Source: Algibacter mikhailovii (lineage in GTDB: Bacteria; Bacteroidota; Bacteroidia; Flavobacteriales; Flavobacteriaceae). Taken from it: DNA of 64,000 bases. Shown here piece after piece: positions 16,702-25,624 of the stretch. The translations under genes and the position numbers were made by a program. The notes under the pieces are model-generated. The model did not search any database. It was not told the DNA's origin and was given only the letters and a program-made list of their open reading frames with translations. The stretch covers positions 124,001 through 188,000 of the forward strand of contig NZ_BMWZ01000007.1 of the NCBI RefSeq assembly GCF_014651495.1, given 5' to 3'. Position 1 is the first letter of the stretch. Every line of letters begins with the position of its first letter.

Positions 16702-17930
16702 TTTAACCCTATTAAATTATTTATCTCAACATCATCCATATCTCTATAATCCTTTTTCAAAACCGTCCCAATAGCCATCCATAAAATAATAAATAAAGGT
16801 GTAAATGTAGGTCTTAATTCTATAATAGTTAAAATTGTAATTATTAATATAAAATAGCCTAATCTACGGATAAACCAGTTGTTTGATTTGAATATAGCCA
16901 AATAAATAGCCTTAAAATAAATTAAAACATTAAGTATTAACATTACAAATCCTCCCTTTAATATCATCTGTAAATAACCAACCTCTACTGAAATTCTATC
17001 TGGAACATCACCAGGCCAACCTACGCGCCCCATGGCTTCCCAATACCTTCTTGTTCTTGCAAAAAAGTCACTATAATACTTACCTAAAGACCCTCTCCCA
17101 AATAGCAAGTCATCAGTTTTTGATAAATCTTCAAAAATTTCATTAAATAGAAAAACTCTTGTTTCTTGGAAATCAATTACAGATAGAGCAATATCAGACA
17201 AAAATTCGTACCCTACGGTAAAAACAAGTGTAAACAAAATAAAAAACCCAAATATTATGTACTTAAAAAAAATCTTTTTTATTGAAATAGAGGATATTCT
17301 ATCAATCATTAAAAAAATTAATACTACACCTAAGAATAAAAACTCCATTCGCCTAGAAGAATATATGGCAATCTTGACATAAACAAATAAAATACAATAA
17401 ACTTGTAATCTTGTCATAAACTTAAAGCGATATAATCCAATTATTAAAATAAAGTTTACTGGTCGCAATAATTGTATCCATTCTTCATTATGACTAAGAT
17501 AAGGTGATGCTATAAATGCTAATATCATTATTGAAAACATGAAGGAAATTGTCTTAAATACTATTTTCCAATTTTCAATTTTTAACCCAATAATGACAAC
17601 TACAGGAACTAACCAGGCATAGCCCATATAGATATTTCCAAAATTAGTCATCCAATCTTGTAGGGATAGAGAAAAACCTCTTATGGTAACTATAACTCCC
17701 CAGAAAAACAATAAATAAAGTAATACTTTAGAGTTTTTTGAAATATGCTCCATCTCCTTCCTACCACTGTAACAAACTAAAAAAAGACATATCGCAGAAA
17801 ATAATAAAAAACTAGTTATTGTAATATTTAACAGGCTTATACCGTTTGGCATAAATAAAAAAAGAAGGGCTATATAAATTACATTTGAAAATAATGCCCA
17901 TTTTATTAATCTGTTACTTGTAATAAACAT
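16698..17930 (-). CDS. O-antigen polymerase-like membrane protein (Wzy candidate), copy 2
   Basis: Polytopic membrane protein of 410 residues with about eleven hydrophobic segments and a large periplasmic-type loop at roughly residues 245-325 (LFGRGSLGKYYSDFFARTRR and VEVGYLQMILKGGFVMLI). The loop with Arg-rich and E-x-GYLQ-like motif before the last helices is characteristic of Wzy polymerases. It is translationally coupled to the GT2 gene downstream and follows the GT4 gene at 18010 after 79 noncoding bases. Its position next to glycosyltransferases and the flippase makes it the better candidate for repeat-unit polymerase of the two such proteins here. Confidence 0.8.
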   Translation of the reverse strand: MFITSNRLIKWALFSNVIYIALLFLFMPNGISLLNITITSFLLFSAICLFLVCYSGRKEMEHISKNSKVLLYLLFFWGVIVTIRGFSLSLQDWMTNFGNIYMGYAWLVPVVVIIGLKIENWKIVFKTISFMFSIMILAFIASPYLSHNEEWIQLLRPVNFILIIGLYRFKFMTRLQVYCILFVYVKIAIYSSRRMEFLFLGVVLIFLMIDRISSISIKKIFFKYIIFGFFILFTLVFTVGYEFLSDIALSVIDFQETRVFLFNEIFEDLSKTDDLLFGRGSLGKYYSDFFARTRRYWEAMGRVGWPGDVPDRISVEVGYLQMILKGGFVMLILNVLIYFKAIYLAIFKSNNWFIRRLGYFILIITILTIIELRPTFTPLFIILWMAIGTVLKKDYRDMDDVEINNLIGLK

Positions 17931-18009
17931 ATATTATCCTTGATTAACTAGCTCCCCCAAAACAAAAACAATTTGAACACCAATACATTGTCTTCTTTTT
18001 TAGAATTCT

Positions 18010-19242
18010 TTATTGATTCAAAATATTCTTGTACAGTTCAATATAATCTTGTCCTACTTTTTTATCATTAAAGTCTTTCACCACCTTTGCTCTAGAACTT
18101 TCAGATAAATCTTTATAAATACTGTCATCCAAGACCCATTCAATTCCTCTGGACAAATCTTCTTCTTTAAATGGTTCTGCTAAATACCCGTTTTTTTTAT
18201 GCTCTATTAAATCCTTATTTCCTCCTATATTAAAGCCAACCACCGGTGTTCCGCAAGATAGACTTTCCATAATTATATTGGATAAGTTCTCTTGCTTACT
18301 TGGTGTTACCGTAACATCTGCTGCAGAAAATAATGTTACTAAACTTGCATCGTCATGCAATTCCCCTAAATAATGAGTTTTAAATCCAAATTCAAAAGGC
18401 GATTCAGGTCTCGTACTTCCAAAAATTAATAATTCAATATTTTTTAAACTTATTACAGCTAGCGCAGAAGTTAACTCTTCAAAACCCTTTCTTTCATCAC
18501 TTGTTCCCGACATAGCTCCAAATAATACTAGTTTTTTATCTAAAGGCAAATTCCACAATTCCCGTGCCTTTTTTTTATCAAATGGTTTAAAAACATTTGT
18601 ATCTATTGGGTTAGGTAAATTAACAATTCTTTTTCCTTCAAAAAGAGGGCTTGATTTTGAACATTGTACAAGCCATTTACTTAAACCAATAATAGTCATG
18701 TTTTCTAAGGATTTGAACGCCTGTTGTTTTCTCCTGAATAGTTTTTTACTAATATCGTTATTCTTTTTAGAATTCAATACTGGACATTTTCCACAACTAT
18801 CTTCATAAGCATTACAACTATTAGAGTAATGACATCCGCCAGTAAAGGGCCACATATCATGAAGCGACCAAACTATAGGAGCTTCAATTTTATTTAAATC
18901 TTCTACCTTTAGCATTCCTGCATTAATCCAATGTAGATGAACTATATCAGGCTTCAAATGATTAATTTTCTTTACTAAATTAAAGCTTAAAGAAAATGAA
19001 GGAGAAAAAGGGGCTGAAACTCTATATTTTTTAAGAGGAAGTGGATTAATTAAGGCTTTAAACTTTGCAAATACTTTATCTATATTAGTTTTTGGGGCAT
19101 GGACTAAATAGCTGTCCGTATTCTTCATTAAAACAAACATTTTAGAATCAACATCTAAGTTAAGTAATGACTGGTGAAGTCTACTAGCTGCTCTTGCTGC
19201 GCCTCCACTACTATCACTAAAATTAACTATAAGTATTTTCAT
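18010..19242 (-). CDS. Family 4 glycosyltransferase with cysteine-rich insert
   Basis: GT-B retaining glycosyltransferase of 410 residues. It begins MKILIVNFSDSSGGAARAA, followed by DIVHLHWINAGML, then a four-cysteine segment (GGCHYSNSC ... CGKCPVL at about 133-155) typical of a WcaC/WcaL-like GT4 subgroup. The donor domain has KLVLFGAMSGTSDERKGFEE, PSKQENLSNIIMESLSCGTP and GFNIGG. The cysteines may bind a metal or form a structural knot; known in this subgroup from many polysaccharide loci. It lies five bases after the nucleotidyltransferase gene at 19248 and so belongs to the same operon. Confidence 0.92.
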   Translation of the reverse strand: MKILIVNFSDSSGGAARAASRLHQSLLNLDVDSKMFVLMKNTDSYLVHAPKTNIDKVFAKFKALINPLPLKKYRVSAPFSPSFSLSFNLVKKINHLKPDIVHLHWINAGMLKVEDLNKIEAPIVWSLHDMWPFTGGCHYSNSCNAYEDSCGKCPVLNSKKNNDISKKLFRRKQQAFKSLENMTIIGLSKWLVQCSKSSPLFEGKRIVNLPNPIDTNVFKPFDKKKARELWNLPLDKKLVLFGAMSGTSDERKGFEELTSALAVISLKNIELLIFGSTRPESPFEFGFKTHYLGELHDDASLVTLFSAADVTVTPSKQENLSNIIMESLSCGTPVVGFNIGGNKDLIEHKKNGYLAEPFKEEDLSRGIEWVLDDSIYKDLSESSRAKVVKDFNDKKVGQDYIELYKNILNQ

Positions 19243-19247
19243 CTCTA

Positions 19248-20213
19248 TTATTTTAAAAAAAATATTGCTTTTTTTAGTTTAAATTTAATATCATCTCTAA
19301 AAAAATGAAAAGAAAAAGGAGTAACGAAAGGGTATTCCACACCTTTTGCCCTTAAAATACAATTTAAATTTTGCGAATTCTTTATATAGTCTTGTAAGAT
19401 GATATTATTAGATTTGTTATAATAAAATTGTTGAAAAAAATTAAAAAATGTATCATTAAGATATACTTTATAACCCTTTTCTTCAATTAGAAATTTATTA
19501 TTGTTACTTAATAATATTTCCAATCTGTTGTTAATGCAATACCGAGTACGCCGACTGTAACGTTCTAATTGATCAATAACAATATCATTCGAGTATTCAA
19601 ATAATTCGGATAACTTAATAATAAATATTTCATTAACATCTTTTGGTAATACCTTTCCCTTTAAAACACTGAATCTAAGTTCCGAACTAAATTTTAAGGC
19701 CTTATGACTAGAGTCAATATTGTCTATAGACTGACAAATATTCTTAAGAACTAACAACCTATCCCTGCAAGAATATTTTTCATTAGTAATTACATGAAGT
19801 CCAGTAACCATTAAAAAACTGGTCCAAATGATATTTAACATAAGTTTTGAACCTGCAGAAGGCTTTACTATTTCGATTGAGCTAGGGTTATATGTTATTT
19901 TTAAACCATATAATGAGTGGAAATTTGGTATTAATGAAATCATTTCTTCTGATATAATGAAAGGTTCATGAAAAAACAAATAGCTTCTTATCTCATCCTT
20001 CTTTATATAATTTAAAATTTTCTCTCTGTTTTCTTGGAAATCGTTTTTTTGCAAACAAATAAAAACATCTAAATCAGAAATTGAAGGACAAGATGCATCA
20101 CCAAATTCACCTATTATTAAGGGCTTTGTTTGCGTTTTACAAAATTGTTCAAGATCATTATAGGCATTCCTGTAATCTTCCAAATTCAATATTTTAATTC
20201 CTGCTTTATCCAA
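19248..20213 (-). CDS. Nucleotidyltransferase-fold protein of unknown role
   Basis: Protein of 321 residues not assignable to a named family by eye. The segment IIGEFGDASCPSISDLDVFI matches the loop and paired-aspartate signature of the nucleotidyltransferase fold (Gly-rich turn, then DxD), in a variant form with Asp where Ser is usual. The remainder is helical and ends in a basic tail (FKLKKAIFFLK). The frame starts at TTG 20213 and overlaps the end of the next nucleotidyltransferase gene upstream by eight bases, so the pair is likely coupled. A LicD- or fukutin-like phospho-transfer role is possible, as is a nucleotide-sugar step; both are inference. Confidence 0.6.
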   Translation of the reverse strand: MDKAGIKILNLEDYRNAYNDLEQFCKTQTKPLIIGEFGDASCPSISDLDVFICLQKNDFQENREKILNYIKKDEIRSYLFFHEPFIISEEMISLIPNFHSLYGLKITYNPSSIEIVKPSAGSKLMLNIIWTSFLMVTGLHVITNEKYSCRDRLLVLKNICQSIDNIDSSHKALKFSSELRFSVLKGKVLPKDVNEIFIIKLSELFEYSNDIVIDQLERYSRRTRYCINNRLEILLSNNNKFLIEEKGYKVYLNDTFFNFFQQFYYNKSNNIILQDYIKNSQNLNCILRAKGVEYPFVTPFSFHFFRDDIKFKLKKAIFFLK

Positions 20214-21183
20214 CTATATCAAGGTACTTTAAGGATTCAGAAATATAATCGCTTGTACTTCTTTTATTAAGGTCATTAAGAGATAACAAACTGGTGTCAT
20301 TTTTAGAAACTTTTGGAGAAAATTTTTCTGCAAACTTTCTCCAAATATGAGGGTCAGGACAAAATTTAACGAGAAAAGCGAATATCTTAAAAATGCTCTT
20401 TCCGGTTATAACATCCCAATTTTCTCTACAATTAGTAGACCAAGTTATACAGCTAAAAGCATCAACTGAATATAAAGTATGTGATTTTGCTATTGCTCCT
20501 GGCTTATCTATTTCTTCATTCTTTAATTGAAATATAAATGCAGGAACTAAAACAAAAGAGCCTACTAAACATTTAAGTTCATAAGCATTTATATTATTTA
20601 AAAAATACTTTTCACTTAATCGTTCTATATTTTTACATGTGCCTATTATATTTTCTCGTAATCCTTTTAAAGTTTGTTCCTTATCAATATTCGCTTTTAT
20701 AATTTCATCACCTTGAATTCTTTTTGCCTCTTTCATGATGTATAAAGGCATAAATGAATTATTATAAACATCTAATTCGTTATTGCAAACAATCCAATGA
20801 CCATGATGTTGGATAGGGTCAATTCTACAAAACTTTATATCAATTTTGTTTAAAATTGATATTACACTCCTTAATTCTTTTTGAGACTTAAATCTATCTT
20901 TATGTATAATTATAAAATCATCAATATCAGAAAAAGCATTGTTAGTATTATCTGCCCAACTACCATGAAGATAAGCTGATACATAGTTTTCATAAGGCTT
21001 CAAATTCCTAAATAATTGCATAATTTTTCTATTATTACACAATTGTATATTTTCAATTAAAACAGTATCTAATTTTTTTTCTGCAGTTTCTTGAATTTCA
21101 TGAACCAAAAGATTTTTCCTTTTAAAAGAATTATATACCTTATAAAAAAAGGTGTTTCGATATGTAATTTGGTTGCATTTCAT
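20206..21183 (-). CDS. Nucleotidyltransferase domain protein
   Basis: Protein of 325 residues with a canonical minimal nucleotidyltransferase signature: YLHGSWADNTNNAFSDIDDF near residues 92-111 (GS turn plus SDID pair), and FCRIDP as a candidate third acidic strand at about 152-157. A histidine pair (IQHHGHWIV) follows. The C-terminal half is helical and unassigned. It begins six bases after the flippase gene and overlaps the second nucleotidyltransferase gene. The two proteins share the fold signature but little other obvious sequence, so they may form a heteromeric or sequential pair. Substrate unknown; antibiotic-modifying activity is unlikely in this context. Confidence 0.7.
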   Translation of the reverse strand: MKCNQITYRNTFFYKVYNSFKRKNLLVHEIQETAEKKLDTVLIENIQLCNNRKIMQLFRNLKPYENYVSAYLHGSWADNTNNAFSDIDDFIIIHKDRFKSQKELRSVISILNKIDIKFCRIDPIQHHGHWIVCNNELDVYNNSFMPLYIMKEAKRIQGDEIIKANIDKEQTLKGLRENIIGTCKNIERLSEKYFLNNINAYELKCLVGSFVLVPAFIFQLKNEEIDKPGAIAKSHTLYSVDAFSCITWSTNCRENWDVITGKSIFKIFAFLVKFCPDPHIWRKFAEKFSPKVSKNDTSLLSLNDLNKRSTSDYISESLKYLDIVG

Positions 21184-21189
21184 TTATAA

Positions 21190-22554
21190 TTACTTATTCC
21201 AAATTCCTCTGGCCTTATTATTGATAATCCTATAATATTGAATAGGTCTTAAAATCACGGAATACCCCAAACAAAAACAAGTCGCAAACATAACTCCTGA
21301 AACACCAAAATTTAAAGTTTTTGCAAAAAATATACTTAACGGAATGTTAATTACCATAGAAATTATTGCCGTTACTAGTTGAAGTTTGATTTTGCCAACT
21401 CCATTTATAAAACTAACAAAAATACTGTTAAATGAGCTCATTAACACAAACAAAGCCATAGATAATGACAAGATTTTTGGAACAACAACCTCTTTGCCAA
21501 CCCACATTAAATAAAACCAATCTGCCAAAAACAACATTAAAACCAAACCGACTGGCACTACTATCCAAATTTTAAGAATATTATTAATAGAAATCTTAAT
21601 CCAACTAAAATCGTTTTTTACATATGCATCTGTAAATGATGACCAATATGGAGCAACAAGCATTGAAAAAGCCATAGTCAAAATTGAAAAATACTTAAAT
21701 GCTATATTGTAAGGCACTACTTCTTCTGGACTAAAAACGATACTAATAATAAAATTATCTGTTGAAAACAAAACTAAAGCCGCTATTTGAATAATAAAAA
21801 ACCTAAGTCCAACCCCCATTATCTCATTTAAATATTTATTATTCCACAAATAGATTGATGGTTTTAAGAGCCTAAACCTATTAGAAAAACCAAATAAATT
21901 TAATACCAAAAGTACTAAAACAGGCAACGCAGAAAATATTATTCCATAGATTAATAAGGAGCTATTCGTTGTTTTTGTCAAAGCCCAAACAATAATTAGT
22001 AATAACACTTGGGTAATAAATTGAATTTTTACTTGAATGGAGTGATTTTGGTCTGCTAAGTATACACTTGATATTAGTTTAACTATTAGCTGTAAACAGA
22101 AAAGACCAATAATTACAGGCATTAATATGCTAAAGTCTGACATCAATTGATCACTCGTATTAAACACTCTGGTCCAATCAATGAAATAATTAACTATTAG
22201 AAATAATGTAAACAATGATATACTTATGCAGGTAATAGTATAATAAGCAGTACTTATATAGGCTCTTGCCAAAGAATAATCATTCTTCGCTTTAGCCTCG
22301 GCAAACTTATTACGTAAACCGTTCCCTAAACCAATGTCAAAAAAAGAAAACCAAGAAATAAAGGAGCTTAAGGTTAACCAAACCCCATAATTTTCAACAT
22401 CAAGATAATTAATTGTAAGCGGAACTAAAAGAAAATTAGCTAAAACAGCCCCTCCTTTATAAAAAAAAGAAACAGCAATATGTTTCACTATATTTAAAGT
22501 TCGACCGCTTTTTACACCAATTCTATCTAATAATTCAATGATTTTTTTCTTCAA
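21190..22554 (-). CDS. Wzx-type polysaccharide flippase
   Basis: Multi-pass membrane protein of 454 residues with about twelve helices, of the MATE/MOP exporter superfamily that flips lipid-linked repeat units across the inner membrane. N-terminal GGAVLANFLLVPLTINYLD and WLTLSSFISWFSFFDIGLGNGLRNKFAEA are classic for Wzx proteins. The start is TTG 22554; there is no nearby ATG before the first helix. It is the only flippase in the window and leads the long minus-strand run of glycan genes. The upstream 273-base gap contains the decayed fcl fragment. Confidence 0.93.
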   Translation of the reverse strand: MKKKIIELLDRIGVKSGRTLNIVKHIAVSFFYKGGAVLANFLLVPLTINYLDVENYGVWLTLSSFISWFSFFDIGLGNGLRNKFAEAKAKNDYSLARAYISTAYYTITCISISLFTLFLIVNYFIDWTRVFNTSDQLMSDFSILMPVIIGLFCLQLIVKLISSVYLADQNHSIQVKIQFITQVLLLIIVWALTKTTNSSLLIYGIIFSALPVLVLLVLNLFGFSNRFRLLKPSIYLWNNKYLNEIMGVGLRFFIIQIAALVLFSTDNFIISIVFSPEEVVPYNIAFKYFSILTMAFSMLVAPYWSSFTDAYVKNDFSWIKISINNILKIWIVVPVGLVLMLFLADWFYLMWVGKEVVVPKILSLSMALFVLMSSFNSIFVSFINGVGKIKLQLVTAIISMVINIPLSIFFAKTLNFGVSGVMFATCFCLGYSVILRPIQYYRIINNKARGIWNK

Positions 22555-22619
22555 ATTAATGTAAATAATTTTATGAGCTAATAAACATTATAATAACCTT
22601 CATTTGGATTTAAGAATTC

Positions 22620-22790
22620 CTAATTAAATTTCAGAAAAATTCTCCCATTATTAATAAAACTTAGGAGTTTATACCTATCAAATATTGCTTTAATGCCGCC
22701 TTCTAATTCAATTCTATGTTTCCATCCCAAACTATTTAACTGAGGAACATTTGTTAATTTGCGCTTGATTCCATCAGGTTTACTGGTGTT
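22620..22790 (-). pseudogene. fcl: Relic of the 3' end of a GDP-L-fucose synthase gene
   Basis: Translation of the minus strand from 22790 reads NTSKPDGIKRKLTNVPQLN and then SLGWKHRIELEGGIKAIFDRY, ending near 22671. This aligns with the C-terminus of GDP-L-fucose synthase (family pattern D-x-SKPDG-x-x-RKL-x-D-V, then LGW-x-x-x-I-x-L-x-x-G). After that point the frame runs out of homology and stops at 22620. The rest of the roughly 310-residue gene is missing: upstream it breaks off 38 bases after the Wzz-like stop. No gmd partner is nearby. It is best read as a recombination scar from a former version of the locus that made GDP-fucose. Confidence 0.8.
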
Positions 22791-22827
22791 AATAATTAAA
22801 TTAAACGTTATTAAAATATGTACATAA

Positions 22828-23889
22828 TTAATTTTTAAAACGTTCTAAGAATTTAATAAACTCAAAAATTATAAGTCCTAAAAACACTAGGAAAGATATT
22901 AATGTGGCATAATAAGCTTTATACCCAAGTGATTTTCCTAAAATTTCTTTTCTATTATCAATGAAGCCACTTTCTTGTTTACTCGATATTATTTCCACAA
23001 TATCCTTCTTATCGAGCAATTCTCTTTCAATTTCAACCAACTCTCTCCTCAGCTCTAGATCATTCTTATACAAATCAAATTCCTTAGTTTTTTCTATATT
23101 ATTGTTGCCTTCAAAAGTAATGCCTATTTCTGATTCCTTTTCTATAGATTTTTCTAAAACACGCTTATAGGTATTTTGTAAAGAATCTGATTTAATCAAT
23201 GCAATTTCTAACGCTAATTTTATATTACTTAATTCTTCGACATCTTTCGCTTGTTCATTTATGAAATATTCATTAGAATTAACCCCTTCAACAACTTTTT
23301 CAAATACCAATTTAAAATTATTTCTTTCTTTAGCCTTTATGGAAATTTGTTGAACCTTGTGGTCATACTCCTTATCATTTAACAAATAGTCTTCATATGT
23401 TATAGATGAGGATACCATAGTATCAAGTGTTTTTATATAAGTATCATACTCTTTAAGCCTCTCATTTTCACTAATCAAAGACCCTACTTCAAAACCTAAT
23501 ATTTTTGCAGCTTCACCGGGCGTAACGCCTAATGTTGCACCTAGAGTTATTGTATCTCCTTGTTTAACTAAATCATTAAAATAACTTACCGTATTGTACA
23601 AGTCCTCTCCGGTGTCATAGTTTTGCTTGACTGTAAAAAATGATTTATAAACAGGCTCTCCTGTTTTTTCAAAATAAACGCCTAAACCAACACCTATTAC
23701 CCCAGCAATAATCAACTTTAGCAAATGCTTTTTAACAAAAAACACAAGCCACACAAAACCAAGAAAGAGCTTATAGAAGATATTACCAATAAAATTAAAA
23801 AACCGCTCAAAAGCATTGCCTATAAGTCTAAATAATTGACCTAAATCCACCTCCTCTGACTGTTGTGGTTGTTTTGATTCTGTACTCAT
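22828..23889 (-). CDS. Wzz-like chain-length determinant protein
   Basis: Protein of 353 residues with the layout of polysaccharide co-polymerases: a cytoplasmic N-terminus, hydrophobic segments at about 40-53 and 57-73, a long mainly helical periplasmic part rich in Glu/Lys (residues 100-320, with coiled-coil-like ELRRELVEIERELLDKKDI) and a C-terminal helix at about 327-345. No kinase domain is attached, so it is of the Wzz type rather than Wzc. It probably sets glycan chain length together with a Wzy protein. It follows DUF6909 by eight bases, so it may be transcribed with the conserved M23-GH3-DUF6909 set rather than with the variable glycan genes. Confidence 0.75.
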   Translation of the reverse strand: MSTESKQPQQSEEVDLGQLFRLIGNAFERFFNFIGNIFYKLFLGFVWLVFFVKKHLLKLIIAGVIGVGLGVYFEKTGEPVYKSFFTVKQNYDTGEDLYNTVSYFNDLVKQGDTITLGATLGVTPGEAAKILGFEVGSLISENERLKEYDTYIKTLDTMVSSSITYEDYLLNDKEYDHKVQQISIKAKERNNFKLVFEKVVEGVNSNEYFINEQAKDVEELSNIKLALEIALIKSDSLQNTYKRVLEKSIEKESEIGITFEGNNNIEKTKEFDLYKNDLELRRELVEIERELLDKKDIVEIISSKQESGFIDNRKEILGKSLGYKAYYATLISFLVFLGLIIFEFIKFLERFKN

Positions 23890-23897
23890 AATAATTG

Positions 23898-25586
23898 TTA
23901 GTTAAGTATTTGTTTTAATATGGTTCTTGTTATTAAATATGTTGGTCTTACTCCAGTTGTTCCCAATCCTCCAGAGGCTAGTGTAGCTCCTGTTTCTAAA
24001 GGGTTATCACTGGCATAATAGGCATACCTCACTTTTACATCACTTTTAATACTCGCTCGTACTTTTGAGGCTGCTTGAATTGCTTTTTGATAATGTGCAC
24101 CTTCCATTTCTAACCCAATAACCTTCCATGTTGAATCATAGAAAAATTTCAAAATGTCTTTGTTTTGTAGAGATGTACCTAAAACAGTTACCATAGACCC
24201 TGCATAAACAGCAACACCTTGCCCTTCTAGGTCTTCTTTATTTAATTCATTATTAAAAGGATAATTATCAGCTGTTCCTTCAAATATATGTGCTGATGGA
24301 ATCATGATATCCCCTTTTCCGCCTTCTAATATTCCAGCCTTACCCATAATAGATATAGACTCTACATTTAAATGAATCTTTTCACCTTTAACGTTATAGG
24401 GCTTTAATAGCTCATCAATGGTTTCATAGGCCTGTTCACCAAACGCATAATCCATTACTAGAATAACAGGTTTTTCTACCTCTAAAATAGATTCTGTTAT
24501 TTCAAAATCAATCTTATCATGATTCATTTTAGCCGTATCAAAAATTTGAACATCAATATTTGTCCTTGAAGCATCCTTGATATATATCATTCCATTTTGC
24601 AACGCTTCTTTGGTCACTTTATTGCGCAAGGATTCATTTTCAGTTTTACTTAATGATTCATAAACCTCAAATATATCCGTTTCGGGTCCGTCCGAATTCA
24701 GAGCTTTTCCTGAATAAAGTGTATTCATGACGCTATGCATATTTGCACTAACAACATGAATAGGCCGTTCTAACAATGCGTTTTTTCTAAGTATCTCCTT
24801 AATGTTATCAGCCCATATTTCACCATGAATATGATGTCCGATACGCTCTCTTAACATAGGGCTAAAAGTTACAGTTCTCTTTTTGCCATGAACTAGTTCC
24901 TCAATGGCCAATTTACCCAACCAATAAATAATATGAAAAAATCTCTCAGGTTGCGTAGGCGAAGAAAACAACTTATAGGAAGCACTTATTTCATCAAATG
25001 TTCTACCCAAAATATTCGCGGCATAAGTAATAGTAACCTCTCTCGCTTCTTGGTTAAGTTTCCTTTTTGAAAGCACTACCTTTTCAAGCTTTTCCCAATC
25101 CCTTGTTGTTGAACCATCCTCGTCAATAATAACGCGATTACCAATTTTATGAGACTCAATAAACAAAAAGGTTAAATGGGTAAGAATATCATAAATTTCT
25201 GAACGTCCTCTGGTAATTTCAATATTTATCTGCTCATCATCTATTCTGTAACAATTCCGACGTCGTTTTTCAGGAATTATAGGCTTAAAATGAGATTGCG
25301 CATACCCTTCATCACTAGTTAAATTGATAAAAGTGCATTCTTCTATACCCTGTGGTAATCTATCAATAACGTACAGTAGACCTTCAAGCTCCGCTTTATC
25401 TTCACCAATAGAACCATATATTTCTGGCTGTAAAAGCAGTAAAGCGTGCCTTAATGTCTCTCCAGAAATTCCCATGGGTTTATAAAAACCTCTATTGAAT
25501 AAATGACGCATAGTAATATACATCCTTTCAATAGCATGAGAACTCTCTTGGGCCCTTGTTCGTGCATGATGTTTTTTACTAGACAT
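23898..25586 (-). CDS. DUF6909 family protein
   Basis: Conserved protein of 562 residues from the ATG, recognised as the DUF6909 family of Bacteroidota; function unknown. It has no signal peptide or membrane helix. Notable segments are the basic N-terminus (SSKKHHARTRAQESSHAIERMY), PHV-like HVVSANMHSVMNTLYSG, VILVMDYAFGEQAYE and a C-terminal part with GLEMEGAHYQKAIQA that resembles nucleoside-phosphorylase-type MEGA motifs. The last half may therefore have a phosphorylase-like fold, which is inference. The TTG at 25607 lies within the -7 box, so the ATG at 25586 is used. It sits between GH3 and the Wzz-like gene. Confidence 0.75.
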   Translation of the reverse strand: MSSKKHHARTRAQESSHAIERMYITMRHLFNRGFYKPMGISGETLRHALLLLQPEIYGSIGEDKAELEGLLYVIDRLPQGIEECTFINLTSDEGYAQSHFKPIIPEKRRRNCYRIDDEQINIEITRGRSEIYDILTHLTFLFIESHKIGNRVIIDEDGSTTRDWEKLEKVVLSKRKLNQEAREVTITYAANILGRTFDEISASYKLFSSPTQPERFFHIIYWLGKLAIEELVHGKKRTVTFSPMLRERIGHHIHGEIWADNIKEILRKNALLERPIHVVSANMHSVMNTLYSGKALNSDGPETDIFEVYESLSKTENESLRNKVTKEALQNGMIYIKDASRTNIDVQIFDTAKMNHDKIDFEITESILEVEKPVILVMDYAFGEQAYETIDELLKPYNVKGEKIHLNVESISIMGKAGILEGGKGDIMIPSAHIFEGTADNYPFNNELNKEDLEGQGVAVYAGSMVTVLGTSLQNKDILKFFYDSTWKVIGLEMEGAHYQKAIQAASKVRASIKSDVKVRYAYYASDNPLETGATLASGGLGTTGVRPTYLITRTILKQILN

Positions 25587-25604
25587 AGTTTTATTTGGTG
25601 GGGC

Positions 25605-25612
25605 CAAAGATA
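25605..25612 (-). promoter_or_regulatory. Flavobacterial -7 box (TATCTTTG) for DUF6909
   Basis: On the minus strand TATCTTTG is a perfect TAnnTTTG match ending 18 bases before the ATG of DUF6909. It suggests an internal promoter feeding DUF6909 and the Wzz-like gene, in addition to any read-through from GH3. No clear -33 TTG is visible. Confidence 0.5.
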
Positions 25613-25624
25613 GTACTATTTGCG

